Of a stretch of DNA of 64,000 nucleotides, positions 62,347 through 64,000 are shown in pieces (position 1 is the stretch's first letter; every line of letters starts with the position of its first letter). A program made the translations under genes and the position numbers. This DNA is from Bacillaceae bacterium (lineage in GTDB: Bacteria; Bacillota; Bacilli; Bacillales; Alkalibacillaceae): the NCBI GenBank assembly GCA_017656265.1, contig JACDOD010000004.1, positions 62,001-126,000 of the forward strand, given 5' to 3'. The notes below the pieces were generated by a model. The model saw only the letters and a program-made list of their open reading frames with translations. It had not been told where the DNA came from and did no database searches.

Positions 62347-62394
62347 TCGACAAAACTTAACAAAAACCGACAAGTGACAGGCACCTGTCGAATG
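62347..62394 (-). repeat. 48-bp repeat with CGACA...TGTCG hairpin, copy B
   Basis: Second copy of the element at 47500-47547, differing at about four positions in the A/C-rich left part and identical from CCGACAAG through TGTCGAATG. Ends TCGACA and TGTCGA are inverted. It lies upstream of dat and just past the terminator of the small-protein pair. Confidence 0.75.
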
Positions 62395-62405
62395 GCAGAA
62401 AAAGC

Positions 62406-62439
62406 GGACAGGGGCACTCTACTATGAGTGCCCCTGTCC
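62406..62439 (-). terminator. Terminator of the DUF3813 gene pair
   Basis: GGACAGGGGCACTC and GAGTGCCCCTGTCC form a perfect 14-bp stem with a 6-base loop. On the minus strand GCTTTTTCTG follows. Confidence 0.88.
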
Positions 62440-62450
62440 TGTCTGGATTG

Positions 62451-62648
62451 TTACTTCAGATGGTTTTCGATTTGCTGTTCCAGTTGCTGTAATTGTTCCT
62501 GCTCTTCAGGAGTAGATTCTTGATAGGCGGACTGGATGACATTACGAGCAACTGCTATTTGCCGTTCCCGTTCCTGGTCTGTGGCTTGTCCCATATTGGT
62601 TAATCGATTAACTGCCTCACGGGCTTGTTCAATCATACGGTTGGCCAT
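62451..62648 (-). CDS. DUF3813-like small protein
   Basis: This 65-aa, fully helical and acidic protein begins MANRMIEQAREAVNRLTNMGQATDQE. VARNVIQSAYQESTPEEQEQLQQLEQQI follows. The AxxxIQSAYxxSTxEEQEQL pattern matches DUF3813 of Bacillaceae. No function is known. Its ATG lies one base beyond the stop of the preceding small gene and its ribosome site (GGGGG) is inside that gene, so the two are translationally linked. A perfect terminator follows. Confidence 0.8.
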   Translation of the reverse strand: MANRMIEQAREAVNRLTNMGQATDQERERQIAVARNVIQSAYQESTPEEQEQLQQLEQQIENHLK

Positions 62649-62649
62649 C

Positions 62650-62799
62650 TTAAAATCCCCCTAACGTATGCTGATCGGCTTCTTCCCTTTTCCGTTCTGC
62701 ATCCGTAAACCGTTCACGATAAGGGAACCGTTCAGCGTGTTTCCGAACAGCTTTTGTACTTTCCGATACAAAGCGCTTTGATTTGCTACGCTTGCTCAA
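62650..62799 (-). CDS. Hypothetical 49-aa basic protein
   Basis: The frame from TTG 62799 encodes SKRSKSKRFVSESTKAVRKH, then AERFPYRERFTDAERKREEADQHTLGGF. The TTG is preceded by GGGGGGA at 7 bases. Without the TTG no start fits, because upstream lies the yitU terminator. The protein is strongly basic at its N-terminus and charged throughout. It is paired with the DUF3813 gene. I do not recognise the family. Confidence 0.65.
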   Translation of the reverse strand: MSKRSKSKRFVSESTKAVRKHAERFPYRERFTDAERKREEADQHTLGGF

Positions 62800-62821
62800 G
62801 GCAAGATCCCCCCAACTTAAA

Positions 62822-62850
62822 AACCTGAACGCTTTAACAGCGTTCAGGTT
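62822..62850 (-). terminator. Terminator of yitU
   Basis: AACCTGAACGCT (62822-62833) and AGCGTTCAGGTT (62839-62850) form a perfect 12-bp stem. On the minus strand TTTTTAAG follows. Confidence 0.88.
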
Positions 62851-62881
62851 TATTTTGTGCAAGAAAGCATTTATCATACAC

Positions 62882-63724
62882 TTAATATCCGGTTTTCTGA
62901 CGAACCGATGGGTGGATATTTAAATATTGCTCTAAGAAAATGGCAATTCCATCTTCTTCGTTGGATTTTGTTACATAGTTGGCAAGCGTTTTTAATTGAT
63001 CAATTCCATTTTCCATTGCCACTCCAACACCAGCATAGTCAATCATTTCAAGATCGTTATCTTCATCACCAAAGGCAATAATTCTTTCCTTAGGGATATG
63101 ATAATAATGGGCAATTTTGTTCAAACCGACTGCTTTATTCAGACCAGACCGGACAATTTCTATAACATTCCAGGGAGCACCCCATTTGCGGTGTTCAATA
63201 ACCGAAGCATGGCGATGATGTAATGTCTGTCTCAACTCTTCTACATTTTCTTCATAAGGGTATATCAGAAGAGAAGTTGGATCTTCTGTCAAATGATTCC
63301 GCAAGCTGCCAACTGTAATCGGATGATTATCCACATCAGCATGGAACAATTCCAGAACTTCCTGATCAAATTTATCTATATAAATGTCATCTTTTATTTC
63401 CGCAATGATGTTGTGAACACCAAATTCATAACAAGTATGAATAATTTCTATGGCTGTGCGAATGGGCATTGGTGAATGGATAACATCCCAGCGATGATCT
63501 TTTGGATGATGGATTAAGGCTCCGTTCATATTGACCATTGGGGTATTCAGCCCTAATTCTGTATAATACTCGATACTGGCCCGGTGGGGTCTCCCGGTGG
63601 CAATCACCACTATATGTCCTTGCTCAATGACCTGCAACAGGGTGTTTTTTGTACGCGGGGAGATGTTTTTCTCATCTGTCAACAATGTTCCGTCTAAGTC
63701 AAGTGCGATTAAATGTTTTTCCAT
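62882..63724 (-). CDS. yitU: Cof-type HAD phosphatase YitU
   Basis: This 280-aa HAD-IIB phosphatase has motif I DLDGTLL with nucleophile Asp9 and Asp11, motif II in VVIATGRPH, motif III Lys in GLNKAVGL and motif IV FGDEDNDLEMI. Cap domain type C2 lies between about 85 and 200. YitU of B. subtilis acts on sugar phosphates and flavin-pathway phosphates in vitro. Start ATG 63724 follows GAGGTGAG. Same neighbourhood as yitS/yitT elsewhere in the window. The 276 bases to the window end hold no gene that I can see. Confidence 0.92.
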   Translation of the reverse strand: MEKHLIALDLDGTLLTDEKNISPRTKNTLLQVIEQGHIVVIATGRPHRASIEYYTELGLNTPMVNMNGALIHHPKDHRWDVIHSPMPIRTAIEIIHTCYEFGVHNIIAEIKDDIYIDKFDQEVLELFHADVDNHPITVGSLRNHLTEDPTSLLIYPYEENVEELRQTLHHRHASVIEHRKWGAPWNVIEIVRSGLNKAVGLNKIAHYYHIPKERIIAFGDEDNDLEMIDYAGVGVAMENGIDQLKTLANYVTKSNEEDGIAIFLEQYLNIHPSVRQKTGY

Positions 63725-64000
63725 AAAGTCTCACCTCATTATTTCTTAATAGTTTAGCGGGGAAGGAAGAAGATGTAAAGGGTTTAAGGCTTTCTCTATT
63801 GAAAAAATTTTTTGAAAAAAATCATATGATCAAATGTAAGCGTTTATGCATATCAATTGAACACATTTATTTAAAAAAATTTGATAAAATTTTATTTCTG
63901 TAAAAGTCCGATTGTCTTTAATGATTGGTATTCATTCCAAAATTTTGATAATATTAGTTTTATCTAACGTTTCATTTTTTCTGGTCTTGATTATGATTTC

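Noticed and set aside
62247-62417. N-terminal extension of the D-amino-acid transaminase frame
   Set aside because: It reads through the 48-bp repeat and would precede the strong ribosome site before ATG 62246; Dat enzymes start at MYVW-like sequence.
63836-63856. A cre-like TGTAAGCGTTTATG near the right edge
   Set aside because: The final CA of the cre consensus is missing and no adjacent gene is visible in the window.

Overview
The window is a chromosomal segment of a low-to-mid GC, endospore-forming member of the Bacillaceae. Gene content and order follow the Bacillus subtilis blocks yhaH-trpP-hit-ecsABC-yhaA, hmoB-hemEHY, yhfH-yhfI-lplJ-lcfB, comK-yhjD-yhjE-addB-addA-gerPABCDEF, yisL, and yitS-yitT-yitU, with rearrangements. 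A complete gerP spore-coat operon and comK show a sporulating lineage with competence genes. The divergence from B. subtilis and the insertions suggest another Bacillaceae genus; I cannot name the species. I found no rRNA, tRNA, CRISPR array or prophage.

Layout. 1-6.9 kb: tryptophan transporter trpP with a TRAP-like site, HIT protein, ecsABC, an M20 amidohydrolase and a ferritin-like protein. 7-12 kb: MFS exporter followed by liaF-liaS-liaR (cell-envelope stress), then bdbC with a membrane-anchored thioredoxin. 12-16.4 kb: hmoB broken by an in-frame amber codon, then hemE-hemH-hemY (haem). 16.6-21.2 kb: small membrane protein, yhfH, yhfI, lplJ, and lcfB behind a FadR operator. 21.3-25.5 kb: a three-gene ABC importer of the TrpXYZ type, a SCO protein and a DUF3939-like protein. 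25.7-41.9 kb: comK, a LexA-boxed yhjD-like gene, yhjE, trmO-like, an MFS gene, addBA (recombination), the gerP operon and a DUF418/DUF2157/GDYXXLXY membrane cluster. 41.9-43.7 kb: rocD and yisL.

43.8-54.7 kb: an apparent Fur-controlled small RNA gene beside a maltodextrin locus. That locus has neopullulanase divergent from mdxE-mdxF-mdxG, a membrane-anchored alpha-amylase, a GH31 alpha-glucosidase and a LacI-family regulator, with two LacI/CcpA-type operators. 55-64 kb: small proteins, a DegV/FakB fatty-acid binder, YitT, two BsuPI-domain lipoproteins separated by an IS200-type insertion, a MazG-like protein, a frameshifted GyrI-like gene behind a MerR-type promoter, a NifU-N scaffold protein, D-amino-acid transaminase and the YitU phosphatase.

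The strongest non-gene signals are: (i) a sigma-A promoter overlapping a Fur box that drives a roughly 100-nt C-rich transcript ending in a terminator (43788-43926, minus strand), an FsrA-like candidate; (ii) a dispersed palindromic, MITE-like repeat family with seven clear copies; (iii) two genes broken by single lesions (hmoB and the GyrI-like gene); (iv) several recognisable operators (TRAP, FadR, LexA, Fur, cre/LacI, MerR).
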